The notes under the pieces were generated by a model. That model was not told the DNA's origin. It did no database searches and saw nothing but the letters and a program-made list of their open reading frames with translations. This document shows positions 17,069 through 26,333 of a stretch of DNA of 26,333 bases, piece by piece. The stretch comes from Candidatus Pelagibacter sp. (GTDB lineage Bacteria; Pseudomonadota; Alphaproteobacteria; Pelagibacterales; Pelagibacteraceae): the NCBI GenBank assembly GCA_028408025.1, contig JAOOKL010000004.1, forward strand, positions 1 to 26,333. Reading direction: 5' to 3'. The translations under genes and the position numbers were made by a program. Positions within the stretch are counted from its first letter, which is position 1; every line of letters starts with the position of its first letter.

Positions 17069-18472
17069 TTAAAAATGAATTGGTCTTTTATCAACAGCTA
17101 ATGCAGCTTCTTTTATTGCTTCTGTATGAGTTGGGTGAGCATGACAAGTTCTAGCTATATCCTCTGCGCTTGCTCCGAATTCCATGGCTAAAGCCATCTC
17201 TGCAATCATATCTCCACAATGCGGACCAATAATATGTACTCCTAAAACTTTATCAGATTTACTATCAGCTAAAATTTTCACAAAACCTTCAGTTTCATTA
17301 TTAACTTTTGCTCTAGAGTTCGCTAGAAATGGAAATTTTCCAACTTTATAATTTTTGTTTTCCTTTTTAAGCTGTTCCTCTGTTTTACCAACTGTAGCTA
17401 CTTCTGGTGACGTATAAATTACTCCCGGAATAATATCATAATTTACATGTCCTGCTTGACCAGCTAAAATTTCAGCAACTGCTATACCTTCCTCTTCGGC
17501 TTTGTGTGCTAACATTGGTCCTTTTATAACATCTCCGATAGCATAAATATTTTGAATCGATGTTTGTAATTTATCATTAACTTCGATTCTACCTTTTTCA
17601 TCTTTTTTAATCCCTAGTTTTGTTAGATTTAATCCTTCAGTATATGGTTTTCGCCCAACTGAAACTAAAACCTTATCGAACTCTAAAATTTCTTCTTTTG
17701 AATTTTTGATATCTGTATAATTTATCGAAACTTTTGCACCAGTATTTTTCAATGAATTAACTTTTGATCCTAATCTAAATTTAATACCTTGTTTAATTAA
17801 AATTTTTTTAAATTCGTTAGAAATTTCTCTATCCATTCCTGGAGTAATATAATCAAGGTATTCTAAAACTGTAACTTCTGCACCTAATCTAGACCATACC
17901 GAACCCATTTCTAAACCGATATAACCTCCTCCAATTACAGCTAATTTTTTTGGCACTTTGTTTAACGATAATGCCCCTGTTGAAGAAATTATATTCTTCT
18001 CGTCAATTTTAATTCCTGGTAGAGAGGCTACCTCTGATCCAGTGGCAATGACGATATTTTTTGTGTTATAAGAATTTCTTTTATTATTATCATAAACGAC
18101 TACGTCATTTTTAGAAAATAATACACCTTTGCCTCTTATATAAGTTACTTTATTTTTCTTGAATAAAAATTCTACACCCTTAGTAAGCACTTGGACTGAT
18201 TTATTTTTATTGGACATCATTTTTTCAATGTTAAGTTTAATACCTTCAACTTCGATGCCTTGTTGATTAAAGTCTTTTTTAGCCTTATGAAAATTTTCTG
18301 ATAAATTAAGTAAACTTTTTGATGGGATACAACCAACATTTAAACAAGTTCCTCCTAAAGCTCCTCTAGACTCCACACAGGCTGTTTTTAAACCAAGTTG
18401 AGCAGATCTTATTGCACACACATAGCCACCTGGACCTCCACCGATTATAATTACATCAAAATTATTTTCCAT
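17069..18472 (-). CDS. lpdA: Dihydrolipoyl dehydrogenase (E3)
   Basis: This FAD enzyme reoxidises dihydrolipoyl groups of 2-oxo-acid dehydrogenase complexes, passing electrons to NAD. The N-terminal dinucleotide fold is VIIIGGGPGGYVCAIRSAQL; the redox disulfide is C43-C48 in GGTCLNVGCIPSKSL; the NAD-binding fold is AVIGGGYIGLEMGSVWSRLG; NIYAIGDVIKGPMLAHKAEE and the C-terminal HAHPTHTEA with the catalytic His complete the set. I use the ATG at 18472 (MENNFDVIII). A TTG at 18478, two codons earlier, overlaps the sucB stop but has no support. At 467 residues it is full length. Directly following sucB, it is most likely the E3 of the 2-oxoglutarate dehydrogenase complex, though one E3 may serve several complexes. 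Confidence 0.97.
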   Translation of the reverse strand: MENNFDVIIIGGGPGGYVCAIRSAQLGLKTACVESRGALGGTCLNVGCIPSKSLLNLSENFHKAKKDFNQQGIEVEGIKLNIEKMMSNKNKSVQVLTKGVEFLFKKNKVTYIRGKGVLFSKNDVVVYDNNKRNSYNTKNIVIATGSEVASLPGIKIDEKNIISSTGALSLNKVPKKLAVIGGGYIGLEMGSVWSRLGAEVTVLEYLDYITPGMDREISNEFKKILIKQGIKFRLGSKVNSLKNTGAKVSINYTDIKNSKEEILEFDKVLVSVGRKPYTEGLNLTKLGIKKDEKGRIEVNDKLQTSIQNIYAIGDVIKGPMLAHKAEEEGIAVAEILAGQAGHVNYDIIPGVIYTSPEVATVGKTEEQLKKENKNYKVGKFPFLANSRAKVNNETEGFVKILADSKSDKVLGVHIIGPHCGDMIAEMALAMEFGASAEDIARTCHAHPTHTEAIKEAALAVDKRPIHF

Positions 18473-18474
18473 TA

Positions 18475-19764
18475 TCAAATATTTAGAAATAGTCTTTTTG
18501 GTTGTTCAAGGGATTCTTTTACTATTTTTAGAAATGATACTGCCTCTTTTCCATCTATTATTCTATGATCATAAGATAGAGCTAAATACATAACTGGTCT
18601 AATCATGATATCTCCATCAACTACAATTGGTCGCTCTACTATATTATGCATTCCTAGTACAGCTGATTGAGGAGGGTTTAATATAGGGGTAGATAACATT
18701 GACCCATATATTCCACCGTTAGTAATAGTGAAAGATCCACCTTGTAAATCATCAATTGTAATTTTCCCGTTTCTTGCTTTTTCACCTAGGGTGTTAATAT
18801 TTTTTTCTATATCTGCAAATGACATTTCATCGGTTTCTCTAAGCACTGGAACCACCAAGCCTCTATCAGTTCCCACAGCTATACTTATATTATAATAATT
18901 TTTATAAACTATTTCATCACCTTGGATCTCAGCATTAACGGAAGGAAAATTTTTTAATCCTATAACACATGCTTTAACAAAAAAAGACATAAAGCCGAGT
19001 TTTACTTTATATTGGTTTTGAAAATCCTCTTTATATTGATTTCGCATAGAAATCACCTCGCTCATATCAACTTCATTAAATGTTGTTAACATTGCTGCAT
19101 TTTCTTGAGCCTCTTTAAGTCTTTTTGCTATGGTCAAACGTAGTCTTGTCATTTTAATTCTTTCCTCTGGACCATGCTTTATTTTTCTTTCTGAAGGTTG
19201 AGGTTTAAAACCCATTAAGCTCATAATATCCTCTTTTAAAATTACGCCATGTTTTCCTGATCCTTTGATTTCTTTCAAATTAACTTTAGCCTCTTTTGCT
19301 ATTTTTCTGGCAGCAGGGGAAACCGCAGGATCTGTATTTATTTGATTTTGTTTTTTTTCTAACTTTTCCGGCTCAACAAAATCTTCAAGAATTAAAGTTT
19401 CTTCTTCCTCTAACTTTAATGGTTTGATTTCTTTTTTTTCTTCAGAAGGTTTTATCTTTTTTCCAACACTTTGTTTAGGTGGGGAATAAGTTTTTATTTC
19501 TTTAATAACGTTTGATTTTTCTTTAGTGGATCCATTAATCATACCAAGAAGAGATCCTACATTTACAGTTTGACCCTCTTTTACTGTTATTTTTTCTAAT
19601 ACGCCATTAGACGGAGCTGGAACTTCAACATTAACTTTATCAGTTTCCAATTCTACAATAGGTTCGTCCACGGATACTTTTTCTCCCTGGTTTTTTAACC
19701 ATTTCGAAACTGTTGCCTCGGTGACTGACTCGCCTAATGTAGGAACTATTATTTTATCTGACAT
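18475..19764 (-). CDS. sucB: Dihydrolipoyllysine succinyltransferase (2-oxoglutarate dehydrogenase E2)
   Basis: E2 transfers the succinyl group from lipoyl-lysine to CoA and forms the core of the complex. One lipoyl domain (1-77) carries the lipoylated K43 in ETDKVNVEV. The peripheral-subunit-binding domain (about 147-182) reads [23 protein letters not shown] (shown by [10 protein letters not shown] and [13 protein letters not shown]). The catalytic domain ends with SYDHRIIDG, giving H400 and D404. The linker at about 80-145 is rich in Lys and Glu instead of the common Ala-Pro type. Length 429 is normal. The ATG abuts the sucA stop and AGGA lies seven bases upstream inside sucA. The DHRIIDG signature and the sucA neighbour favour succinyl over acetyl transfer. 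Confidence 0.97.
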   Translation of the reverse strand: MSDKIIVPTLGESVTEATVSKWLKNQGEKVSVDEPIVELETDKVNVEVPAPSNGVLEKITVKEGQTVNVGSLLGMINGSTKEKSNVIKEIKTYSPPKQSVGKKIKPSEEKKEIKPLKLEEEETLILEDFVEPEKLEKKQNQINTDPAVSPAARKIAKEAKVNLKEIKGSGKHGVILKEDIMSLMGFKPQPSERKIKHGPEERIKMTRLRLTIAKRLKEAQENAAMLTTFNEVDMSEVISMRNQYKEDFQNQYKVKLGFMSFFVKACVIGLKNFPSVNAEIQGDEIVYKNYYNISIAVGTDRGLVVPVLRETDEMSFADIEKNINTLGEKARNGKITIDDLQGGSFTITNGGIYGSMLSTPILNPPQSAVLGMHNIVERPIVVDGDIMIRPVMYLALSYDHRIIDGKEAVSFLKIVKESLEQPKRLFLNI

Positions 19765-22641
19765 TTAATTTCCTAATACCTTTTCTAATATTTCTTTTTG
19801 TTGTGCAAGATGTTTATTTAAGTTTCCAGTTGCAGTTGAGGATGATGCTTTTCTGCCTATAAATTTTACCTTATCCTTAGTAAAGTATATTATTTCTAAG
19901 GTTCTATCGATATAATTTCTTACTGTATTCCACGCTCCCATATTTTTAGGTTCCTCCTGACACCATATAAACTCTGCATTTTCATACTTTTTTAATAAGT
20001 TAGCCAGTGTTTTTGCTGGAAAAGGATACAATTGCTCCAAACGAATGAAAACAACTTCGTCATTTTTATTATTTTCTCTACCTTGGATTAAATCATAGTA
20101 TATTTTTCCAGAACACATAACTACTTTTTTTATTTCTTTATAATTTTTTAATTTTATTAGTCCACTTCCTTCAACATAAGCATCGTCATTTAAAATACGA
20201 TGAAACGTTTTTTTTGAAGTAAACTCATCAAGTTTAGATACACAATGTTTATGTCTTAATAAAGACTTAGGAGTCATTACGATTAGTGGTTTTCTAAAAT
20301 CTCTATGCATTTGTCTTCTAAGAGCGTGAAAATAATTTGATGGAGTAGTGCAATTTACAACTTGCATGTTTTCTCCTGCACATAATTGTAAAAATCTTTC
20401 AAGCCTTGCTGAAGAGTGTTCAGGACCTTGACCTTCATATCCATGAGGTAATAACATTACTAATCCGCTAGCTCTTCCCCATTTTGATTCACCTGATGAA
20501 ATGAATTGATCAATAATTACTTGAGCACCATTTGCAAAATCTCCAAATTGAGCCTCCCATAAAACTAAAGTCTCAGGTTCAGACAAGGAATAGCCAAATT
20601 CAAAACCAAGAACTGCTAGCTCAGATAATAAGCTATCTATTATTTCAAATTTCTGTTGTTTGTTATTGATATTATTTAAAGGAATATATCTTTCATGATT
20701 ATCCTGATTCCTTAACACAGCATGTCTTTGACTAAATGTTCCACGTCCAGAGTCTTGTCCTGAAAGTCGAACAGAAAAACCTTCGGTTAATAAAGTTCCT
20801 ATAGCAAGACTTTCTGCAGTTGACCAATCTATTGGTTTATTTTTTTCAAACATTTGAAGTTTTAAATCAAATACCTTTTTTAGTGTTTTATGAACATTCA
20901 AATTTTCAGGTATAGTCGAAATTTTTTTTCCAACATTAATTAATATATCTTTTTTTACCCCACTAACGCCCCTTTTATCTTTTCCTAATCCGGGCTTGAA
21001 TCTTGACCAAGCTCCTTCGAACCATTTTAATTCTGATTTATAATTTTTTGATAACTTAAGTTCTTTTTCTAAAAAATTTTTAAATTTATCTTTTTGATTT
21101 TCAATTTCTTCAATTGAAGTTAATCCCTCTTCACTAAGTTTTTTGCCATAAATTTTCAGAGTTGAAGGATGAATCTTTATCTTTTTATACATTATTGGTT
21201 GTGTGAAAGATGGTTCATCACCTTCATTATGGCCAAAACGTCTGTAGCAAACCATGTCTATAACCACATCTCTATTAAATTTTTGTCTGTACTCAGTAGC
21301 TATTTTTGCACAGTGTACCACAGCTTCTGGGTCGTCACCGTTTACATGGAAAATTGGAGCTTGGGCAATTTTAGCAACATCAGAAGGGTAAGGTGATGAC
21401 CTCGCAAATCTTGGGGCTGTGGTAAAACCTATTTGATTATTTACTATTATATGAATTGTTCCCCCAATGTTATGGCCTGGTAAGCCCGACATAGCAAAAC
21501 ATTCAGCTACTATACCTTGGCCAGCAAAAGCTGCATCACCATGCATTAAAACTGGTATTACTTTTTTTCTTTTTGAGTCTTTATGAAAAAATTGTTTTGC
21601 TCTTACTTGTCCTAACACAACTGGATTAACAGCTTCTAAATGGGAGGGGTTATCTGTTAAACTTATATGAACAGAATTTCCATCAAACTCTCTATTTGAA
21701 GATGCACCTAGATGATATTTTACATCTCCTCCTATCTCTTGATAAGAACTTTTTCCAAAAAATTCACTAAAAATTGCTTTGTAAGGTTTGCCCATAACAT
21801 TGGCTAAAACATTTAATCTTCCTCTATGAGGCATTCCTATTTTTATTTCTTTTGCTCCTAAATTTCCTCCACGTTTTATAATTTGTTCTAGTGCAGGTAT
21901 CAAAGACTCTCCACCATCCAAACCAAATCTTTTTGTGCCTACAAATTTTACTGCTAAATATTTTTCAAATCCCTCTGCCTCTACCATTTTATTTAAAATT
22001 GCCCTTTTACCGTTCTCAGTAAATTTGATATCTTTTTCAGGTCCTTCTATTCTATTTCTAATCCAAGTTTTTTCATCAGGATCACCCATATGCATAAATT
22101 CATAACCAATATTCGAACAATAAGTTTTTTTTAATATTTTTAAGATTTCATTAAGATCAGCATATTGTAAACCTAAAACACCATCTAAAAATATTTTTCT
22201 ATTAAAGTCTTTTTTAGTAAAACCATAAGTTTCTGGTTTAAGTTCTGGATGTTCTTCTTTTTTTAATAAACCTAATGGATCTAAAGATGCAATGAGATGT
22301 CCTCTTATTCTAAATGCTCGGATTAACATTATTGCTCTTACAGAATCTTTAGTAGCTTGTTTAATTGAGTCTACACTAAAATCTTTTTCGTCTTTTTTAA
22401 TCTCAATTTTGTTTAAATTAATTTTTTTTGTTTTTCTTATTGGTGACCAACTAGGACCTTTGAGATCGTTGTAAACCAACTTTTGCTCATCACTTAGACC
22501 CTCAAAAAATTGTCTCCAGCTAGTTGGTAAAGAATTTGGATCAGAAAGATAATCGGCATAAAATTCATTTATAAATTCCGAGTTATTACCTGCTAAGAAG
22601 GATGTTTTTTTGTAAGTAGTGTTATCTTTTGATGACGACAT
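19765..22641 (-). CDS. sucA: 2-oxoglutarate dehydrogenase E1 component
   Basis: E1 is the thiamine-diphosphate enzyme that decarboxylates 2-oxoglutarate and succinylates the E2 lipoyl arm. The N-terminal EFINEFYADYLSDPNSLPTSW is the E2-binding type segment. GMPHRGRLNVLANVMGKP is at 269-286. The ThDP motif runs from GDAAFAGQG (368) to NNQIGFTT (401-408). The second half shows QFGDFANGAQVIIDQF, LLPHGYEGQGPEHSSARLER and RKPLIVMTPKSLLRH. Length 958 fits the single-chain SucA family. The gene starts 32 bases after sucD and is joined head to tail with sucB, giving sucAB-lpdA. No promoter is obvious in the 32-bp gap, so it is probably co-transcribed with sucCD. Confidence 0.98.
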   Translation of the reverse strand: MSSSKDNTTYKKTSFLAGNNSEFINEFYADYLSDPNSLPTSWRQFFEGLSDEQKLVYNDLKGPSWSPIRKTKKINLNKIEIKKDEKDFSVDSIKQATKDSVRAIMLIRAFRIRGHLIASLDPLGLLKKEEHPELKPETYGFTKKDFNRKIFLDGVLGLQYADLNEILKILKKTYCSNIGYEFMHMGDPDEKTWIRNRIEGPEKDIKFTENGKRAILNKMVEAEGFEKYLAVKFVGTKRFGLDGGESLIPALEQIIKRGGNLGAKEIKIGMPHRGRLNVLANVMGKPYKAIFSEFFGKSSYQEIGGDVKYHLGASSNREFDGNSVHISLTDNPSHLEAVNPVVLGQVRAKQFFHKDSKRKKVIPVLMHGDAAFAGQGIVAECFAMSGLPGHNIGGTIHIIVNNQIGFTTAPRFARSSPYPSDVAKIAQAPIFHVNGDDPEAVVHCAKIATEYRQKFNRDVVIDMVCYRRFGHNEGDEPSFTQPIMYKKIKIHPSTLKIYGKKLSEEGLTSIEEIENQKDKFKNFLEKELKLSKNYKSELKWFEGAWSRFKPGLGKDKRGVSGVKKDILINVGKKISTIPENLNVHKTLKKVFDLKLQMFEKNKPIDWSTAESLAIGTLLTEGFSVRLSGQDSGRGTFSQRHAVLRNQDNHERYIPLNNINNKQQKFEIIDSLLSELAVLGFEFGYSLSEPETLVLWEAQFGDFANGAQVIIDQFISSGESKWGRASGLVMLLPHGYEGQGPEHSSARLERFLQLCAGENMQVVNCTTPSNYFHALRRQMHRDFRKPLIVMTPKSLLRHKHCVSKLDEFTSKKTFHRILNDDAYVEGSGLIKLKNYKEIKKVVMCSGKIYYDLIQGRENNKNDEVVFIRLEQLYPFPAKTLANLLKKYENAEFIWCQEEPKNMGAWNTVRNYIDRTLEIIYFTKDKVKFIGRKASSSTATGNLNKHLAQQKEILEKVLGN

Positions 22642-22673
22642 TTAAAACTTATTTTAACACAAATTATTAGATT

Positions 22674-23549
22674 TTAACCACTAAGTTTTTGCAATAGTGT
22701 CTCGCCAATATCTGCTGGTGATTTTGAAATAGTGACTCCTGCAGATTTCATAACCTCAATTTTATCCTCAGCTCCACCTTTTCCGCCTGAAATGATTGCT
22801 CCAGCATGTCCCATTCTTCTTCCGGCTGGGGCAGTTAAGCCGGCTATGAATCCTACCATAGGCTTTTTGACTTTTTCTCTTTTTAAAAACTCAGCAGCCT
22901 CCTCCTCAGCAGATCCTCCAATTTCTCCTATCATAACTATTGATTTTGTCTCATCATCTTTTAAAAATAGTTCTAAACAGTCAATAAAATTAGTTCCATT
23001 TATAGGGTCTCCTCCAATCCCAATACAAGTAGATTGTCCCATCCCACTATTTGAAGTTTGAGCTACTGCTTCATAAGTCAATGTTCCTGATCTAGAAACA
23101 ATGCCAACACTTCCTCTTTTATGAATATTGCCTGGCATAATACCTATTTTGCATTCTCCAGGTGTGATTATTCCTGGACAGTTTGGACCTATTAATCTTG
23201 AATTACTTTTATTTAATATCTTTTTTACTCTGAGCATATCTACAACTGGTATTCCCTCGGTTATACATACTATTAATTCAATTTTAGCTTCAACTGCTTC
23301 AATGATTGCTGCCCCAGCAAATTTTGGAGGCACATAAATCATTGTAGCGTTTGCTGAGGTTTTATCTTTTGCCTCTTGAACGGAATTAAAAACTGGAAGT
23401 CCTAAATGTTTTTGACCTCCTTTTTTAGGTGTTACTCCTCCAACTAATTGAGTTCCGTACTTTAAAGATTGTTCTGAATGAAAAGTGCCGTGCTTTCCAG
23501 TAAAACCCTGACATATAACTTTAGTACTTTTGTTCACAAGGACTGACAT
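22674..23549 (-). CDS. sucD: Succinyl-CoA ligase subunit alpha
   Basis: The alpha subunit binds CoA and carries the phosphohistidine of the TCA-cycle substrate-level phosphorylation step. The CoA-binding fold is seen at [35 protein letters not shown] (in part [14 protein letters not shown]) is family-specific; the active-site histidine is H248 in [12 protein letters not shown]. Length 291 is typical. The ATG abuts the sucC stop, so alpha and beta are made from one message in matched amounts. sucA follows. Confidence 0.98.
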   Translation of the reverse strand: MSVLVNKSTKVICQGFTGKHGTFHSEQSLKYGTQLVGGVTPKKGGQKHLGLPVFNSVQEAKDKTSANATMIYVPPKFAGAAIIEAVEAKIELIVCITEGIPVVDMLRVKKILNKSNSRLIGPNCPGIITPGECKIGIMPGNIHKRGSVGIVSRSGTLTYEAVAQTSNSGMGQSTCIGIGGDPINGTNFIDCLELFLKDDETKSIVMIGEIGGSAEEEAAEFLKREKVKKPMVGFIAGLTAPAGRRMGHAGAIISGGKGGAEDKIEVMKSAGVTISKSPADIGETLLQKLSG

Positions 23550-24713
23550 TTATTTTATAGCCTCAACAATTTTTTTAGCAGCATCATTAAGATCTGAAGC
23601 AGATAATATTTTTAAGTTTGATTTATCTAATATTTCTTTACCTTCTTTAAAATTAGTTCCAGCTAATCTTACAACCAATGGAACTGATAAATTTATTTCT
23701 TTAGCAGCGTCTACTACACCTTGAGCAAGAACATCGCATCTCATTATGCCACCAAATATATTTATTAAAATACCTTTTACATTTTTGTCAGACAAAATTA
23801 ATTTAAATGCCGCAGCCACTTTCTCTTTTGAAGCCCCTCCGCCTACATCTAAAAAATTTGCAGGCTCTTTACCATATAGTTTAATTATATCCATAGTTGC
23901 CATAGCGAGGCCTGCTCCATTAACCATGCATCCGATGGACCCGTCTAATTTAATATAAGCTAGATCATGTTTGCTAGCCTCAATTTCAATAGGGTCCTCT
24001 TCGTTTAAATCTCTAAGTTTTAAAATTTCAGGTCTTCTAAAAATTGCGTTATCGTCAAAATTCATTTTTGCATCTAAGCAAATAATTTGTTGATTTTTGG
24101 TAATGATTAAAGGATTAATTTCTATTAAATTTGCATCTTTTTCTACTAATATTTTATATAAGGATTTAATCAATTTATTAGCAACAATTTTTTGTTGGTC
24201 GTTAAATTTAAATGCAGAAATTATACTTTCGATTTCTTTATCATCTGGTCCCTGATCTTTTAATTCCAACTTATTTGTAATGATTTTATTAGGATTTTCG
24301 GAGGCAACTTTCTCTATATCCATACCGCCTTCTGTGCTGCTAATGAAAGCAATTTTTGAAGTTTCTCTATCAATCAAACAAGACAAATAATATTCTTTTG
24401 AAATGTCAGATGCCTCTTCAATATACAATCTTTTAACTTCTTTGCCTTCAGGCCCAGTTTGATGAGTAACAAGTATTTTTCCCATCATTTTTTTTGCTTC
24501 TGCCTCTAATTCAGAAAAACTCTTTACTAACTTAACACCTCCAGCTTTGCCTCTTCCTCCCGCATGAATTTGTGCTTTTAATACAAACTCTTTACTTTTT
24601 AACTTTGTTATCTCTTTTTTAAGATTATCTAATGATAAAATAACAACTCCATTTGAAACGGGGGCTCCGAACTCCTTAAGGATCGTTTTAGCTTGATGTT
24701 CGTGAATATTCAT
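23550..24713 (-). CDS. sucC: Succinyl-CoA ligase (ADP-forming) subunit beta
   Basis: Beta has the ATP-grasp domain that binds the nucleotide. MNIHEHQAKTILKEFGAPV is the standard N-terminus; HAGGRGKAGGVKLV (50-63) and LIEINPLI are nucleotide- and metal-binding elements; the C-terminal flavodoxin-like domain has LDVGGGASKEKV and ILINIFGGIMRCDVLAQGVV. Length 387 is normal. Whether it uses ADP or GDP cannot be read with confidence, although bacterial enzymes of this type usually use ADP. It starts three bases after mdh and abuts sucD. Confidence 0.98.
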   Translation of the reverse strand: MNIHEHQAKTILKEFGAPVSNGVVILSLDNLKKEITKLKSKEFVLKAQIHAGGRGKAGGVKLVKSFSELEAEAKKMMGKILVTHQTGPEGKEVKRLYIEEASDISKEYYLSCLIDRETSKIAFISSTEGGMDIEKVASENPNKIITNKLELKDQGPDDKEIESIISAFKFNDQQKIVANKLIKSLYKILVEKDANLIEINPLIITKNQQIICLDAKMNFDDNAIFRRPEILKLRDLNEEDPIEIEASKHDLAYIKLDGSIGCMVNGAGLAMATMDIIKLYGKEPANFLDVGGGASKEKVAAAFKLILSDKNVKGILINIFGGIMRCDVLAQGVVDAAKEINLSVPLVVRLAGTNFKEGKEILDKSNLKILSASDLNDAAKKIVEAIK

Positions 24714-24716
24714 TAA

Positions 24717-25676
24717 TTATTTAAGATTTTTATCTATCTTTTTAGCTGCATCAAATAGTTCTTTTACTGCATCAATTGATTTTTGAAAATTTATTTTTTC
24801 TTCATCAGATAAACTTATTTCAATTATCTTTTCAACTCCCTTAGAACCAATAATAACTGGAACCCCAGCATAAATATCCTTTACTCCATATTCCCCGTTT
24901 AGATATACGGCACATGGTAGTTGGCTTTTTAAATCTTTTAAATAACTTTCTGCCATTTGAACTCCTGATGCAGCAGGTGCATAGAAAGCAGATCCCTTCT
25001 CTAAATATTTTACTATTTCTGCCCCTCCTTTTTTAGTTCTATCAACAATTTGATTTAACCTTTCTTTTTTTAATTTTCCATCTTTAATTAAATCGTTTAA
25101 TTTTTTCCCATCAACTTTGGTTGACCCCAGCATTGCTACCATGCTGTCTCCATGGCCTCCTAGAACAAATGATTTGATTTTATTTACTGGCACATTTAAT
25201 TCTTGAGATAAAAAATAAATAAATCTTGAAGAGTCTAAAATTCCAGCCATTCCTACTACTTTGCTCTTCGGTAATCCTGAATATTTTTGTAAAGCCATTA
25301 CAATTACGTCTAAAGGATTGGTAATACAAATTACAAAAGCGTTGGGTGAAGTGTTTTTAATTCCTTCAGCAACTTGCTTGATTATCTTTAAATTTATTCC
25401 AAGAAGATCGTCTCTGGTCATGCCTGGTTTTCTTGGAACACCTGCTGTAATAATAATTACATCTGAGTTTTTTGTATCATCATAATTATCAGTTCCAGAT
25501 AAATTAATATTAAAGTCATTTACTGGGGACGATTGAGCAATATCTAATGCTTTCCCTTTAGCTAGACCTGCTGCTACATCAAATAACACAACGTCTCCTA
25601 ATTCTTTTAAAGCAATCAAATGTGCTAATGTTCCTCCAATTTGTCCGGCACCTATTAAAGTAATCTTTTTTTTCAT
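24717..25676 (-). CDS. mdh: Malate dehydrogenase (LDH-like type)
   Basis: This NAD enzyme interconverts malate and oxaloacetate. The nucleotide fold is [25 protein letters not shown] and [20 protein letters not shown] (in part [13 protein letters not shown]) carry substrate arginines R82 and R88; [10 protein letters not shown] has D148 and R151; the catalytic H175 is in GGHGDSMV. Arg rather than Gln at position 82 favours malate over lactate. Length 319 fits the LDH-like MDH common in alphaproteobacteria. AAGGA lies about five bases before the ATG, one of the better Shine-Dalgarno sequences in the window. It follows the aldehyde dehydrogenase by nine bases and heads the mdh-sucCDAB-lpdA series. 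Confidence 0.98.
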   Translation of the reverse strand: MKKKITLIGAGQIGGTLAHLIALKELGDVVLFDVAAGLAKGKALDIAQSSPVNDFNINLSGTDNYDDTKNSDVIIITAGVPRKPGMTRDDLLGINLKIIKQVAEGIKNTSPNAFVICITNPLDVIVMALQKYSGLPKSKVVGMAGILDSSRFIYFLSQELNVPVNKIKSFVLGGHGDSMVAMLGSTKVDGKKLNDLIKDGKLKKERLNQIVDRTKKGGAEIVKYLEKGSAFYAPAASGVQMAESYLKDLKSQLPCAVYLNGEYGVKDIYAGVPVIIGSKGVEKIIEISLSDEEKINFQKSIDAVKELFDAAKKIDKNLK

Positions 25677-25685
25677 CTGTTCCTT

Positions 25686-26333
25686 TTATTTCATTGTTGG
25701 CATTACAAACTCTGGGTCTGACCTTAAACCTGACGGCCATCTTGAAGTAATAGTTTTTAGTTTAGTATAAAATCTAACTCCTTCTGGTCCATGCATATGC
25801 TGATCACCAAATAATGATCTTTTCCAACCACCAAAACTATGAAATGCAACTGGTACCGGAATAGGTATGTTTATCCCAACCATACCGATCTTTGCTTTAT
25901 TTGAAAAAGTTCTTCCTGTATCTCCGTCTCTTGTAAATATACTTACTCCATTACCGAATTCATGATCATTAACTAGTTGTAATGCTTCATTAAAATCTTT
26001 TGCTCTTACAACTGATAAAACTGGTCCAAAAATTTCCTCTTTATATATTTTCATGTCTTTTGTTACTTGGTCAAATAGACATCCGCCTAAATAATAACCG
26101 TTTTCATATCCTTGTAGTTTAAAATTTCTTCCGTCTACTATTAGTTTTGCACCTTCCTTTACTCCTACATCAACATAGTTTTTTACTTTTGATAAATGCT
26201 CTTTTGTAACTAGGGGGCCCATTTCAGATTGTTTATCCATTCCCGGTCCAACTTTAAGAGCTTCAACTTTTCTTGCTAATGAATCAACTAATTTATCTCC
26301 AATATTTCCAACTGCTACTGCTACTGACTGTGC
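25686..26333 (-). CDS. mmsA: Methylmalonate-semialdehyde dehydrogenase (CoA-acylating), N-terminus outside window
   Basis: The open frame on the minus strand enters at 26333 and runs 215 residues to the stop. It begins AQSVAVAVGN, which in this family immediately follows the catalytic Cys-Met pair, so the nucleophile lies just beyond the edge. YKEEIFGPVLSVVRA, GNGVSIFTRDGDTGR, the MmsA-typical GMVGINIPIPVPVAFHSFGGWK, FYTKLKTITSRW and the closing VMPTM identify the family, which converts methylmalonate (or malonate) semialdehyde to propionyl-CoA (or acetyl-CoA) with NAD and CoA. An in-frame ATG at 26240 is internal and not a start. It lies nine bases before mdh and may be co-transcribed with it. 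The catalytic half cannot be checked here. Confidence 0.93.
   Translation of the reverse strand, partial: AQSVAVAVGNIGDKLVDSLARKVEALKVGPGMDKQSEMGPLVTKEHLSKVKNYVDVGVKEGAKLIVDGRNFKLQGYENGYYLGGCLFDQVTKDMKIYKEEIFGPVLSVVRAKDFNEALQLVNDHEFGNGVSIFTRDGDTGRTFSNKAKIGMVGINIPIPVPVAFHSFGGWKRSLFGDQHMHGPEGVRFYTKLKTITSRWPSGLRSDPEFVMPTMK

Noticed and set aside
21053..21062. AACTTAAGTT palindrome inside sucA, matching the centre of the rpmA-obgE palindrome
   Set aside because: A ten-base AT-rich palindrome within a coding region is expected by chance, and it has no extended symmetry or regulatory position.
26148..26240. Internal ATG at 26240 as the start of a short aldehyde dehydrogenase
   Set aside because: The same frame remains open to the window edge and the upstream residues match the segment after the family's catalytic Cys, so this is an edge truncation, not a short gene.

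Overview
The window is an AT-rich, densely packed bacterial segment of ordinary housekeeping genes. Most neighbours overlap or lie 0-30 bp apart, and the longest gap is about 180 bp. Three features point to an alphaproteobacterium, most likely the SAR11/Pelagibacter group: the priA-atpHAGDC order, the mdh-sucCD-sucAB-lpd order, and a SAM-II riboswitch in front of metX. The SAR11 assignment is inferred from composition, compactness and gene order, since no rRNA is present.

Positions 1-1021 hold the start of a minus-strand aminotransferase of the HisC type, cut by the window edge. It diverges from a plus-strand run starting at 1200. The gap between them carries a sigma70-like promoter, a SAM-II aptamer, and an intrinsic terminator that ends two bases before the metX start codon. 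metX and metW (methionine synthesis) follow, then gloB (glyoxalase II).

A separate promoter at 3688-3715 appears to drive rplU-rpmA (ribosomal proteins L21 and L27). After a 26-bp perfect palindrome come obgE (ribosome-assembly GTPase), proB and proA (first two steps of proline synthesis), nadD (NAD synthesis), rsfS (ribosome silencing), ctpA (periplasmic S41 protease) and rppH (mRNA 5' pyrophosphohydrolase). rppH meets the next block tail to tail with a 17-bp overlap.

From 10235 to the right edge everything is on the minus strand. In transcription order it reads mmsA (partial, cut at the edge), mdh, sucC, sucD, sucA, sucB, lpdA, priA, then atpH, atpA, atpG, atpD, atpC. This joins half of the TCA cycle (2-oxoglutarate to succinyl-CoA to succinate, and malate to oxaloacetate) to the F1 part of ATP synthase. 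mmsA, whose family product is propionyl-CoA, sits at the head. An 82-bp gap with a 16-bp palindrome and a possible -10 box separates priA from atpH.

I see no mobile element, CRISPR array, tRNA, rRNA or horizontally acquired island. The most interesting part is the compact metX leader, where aptamer, predicted antiterminator, terminator and start codon are nested within about 90 bases. The rest is conventional core genome with a few small oddities: a short NadD, a charged SucB linker, and two perfect palindromes in intergenic gaps.
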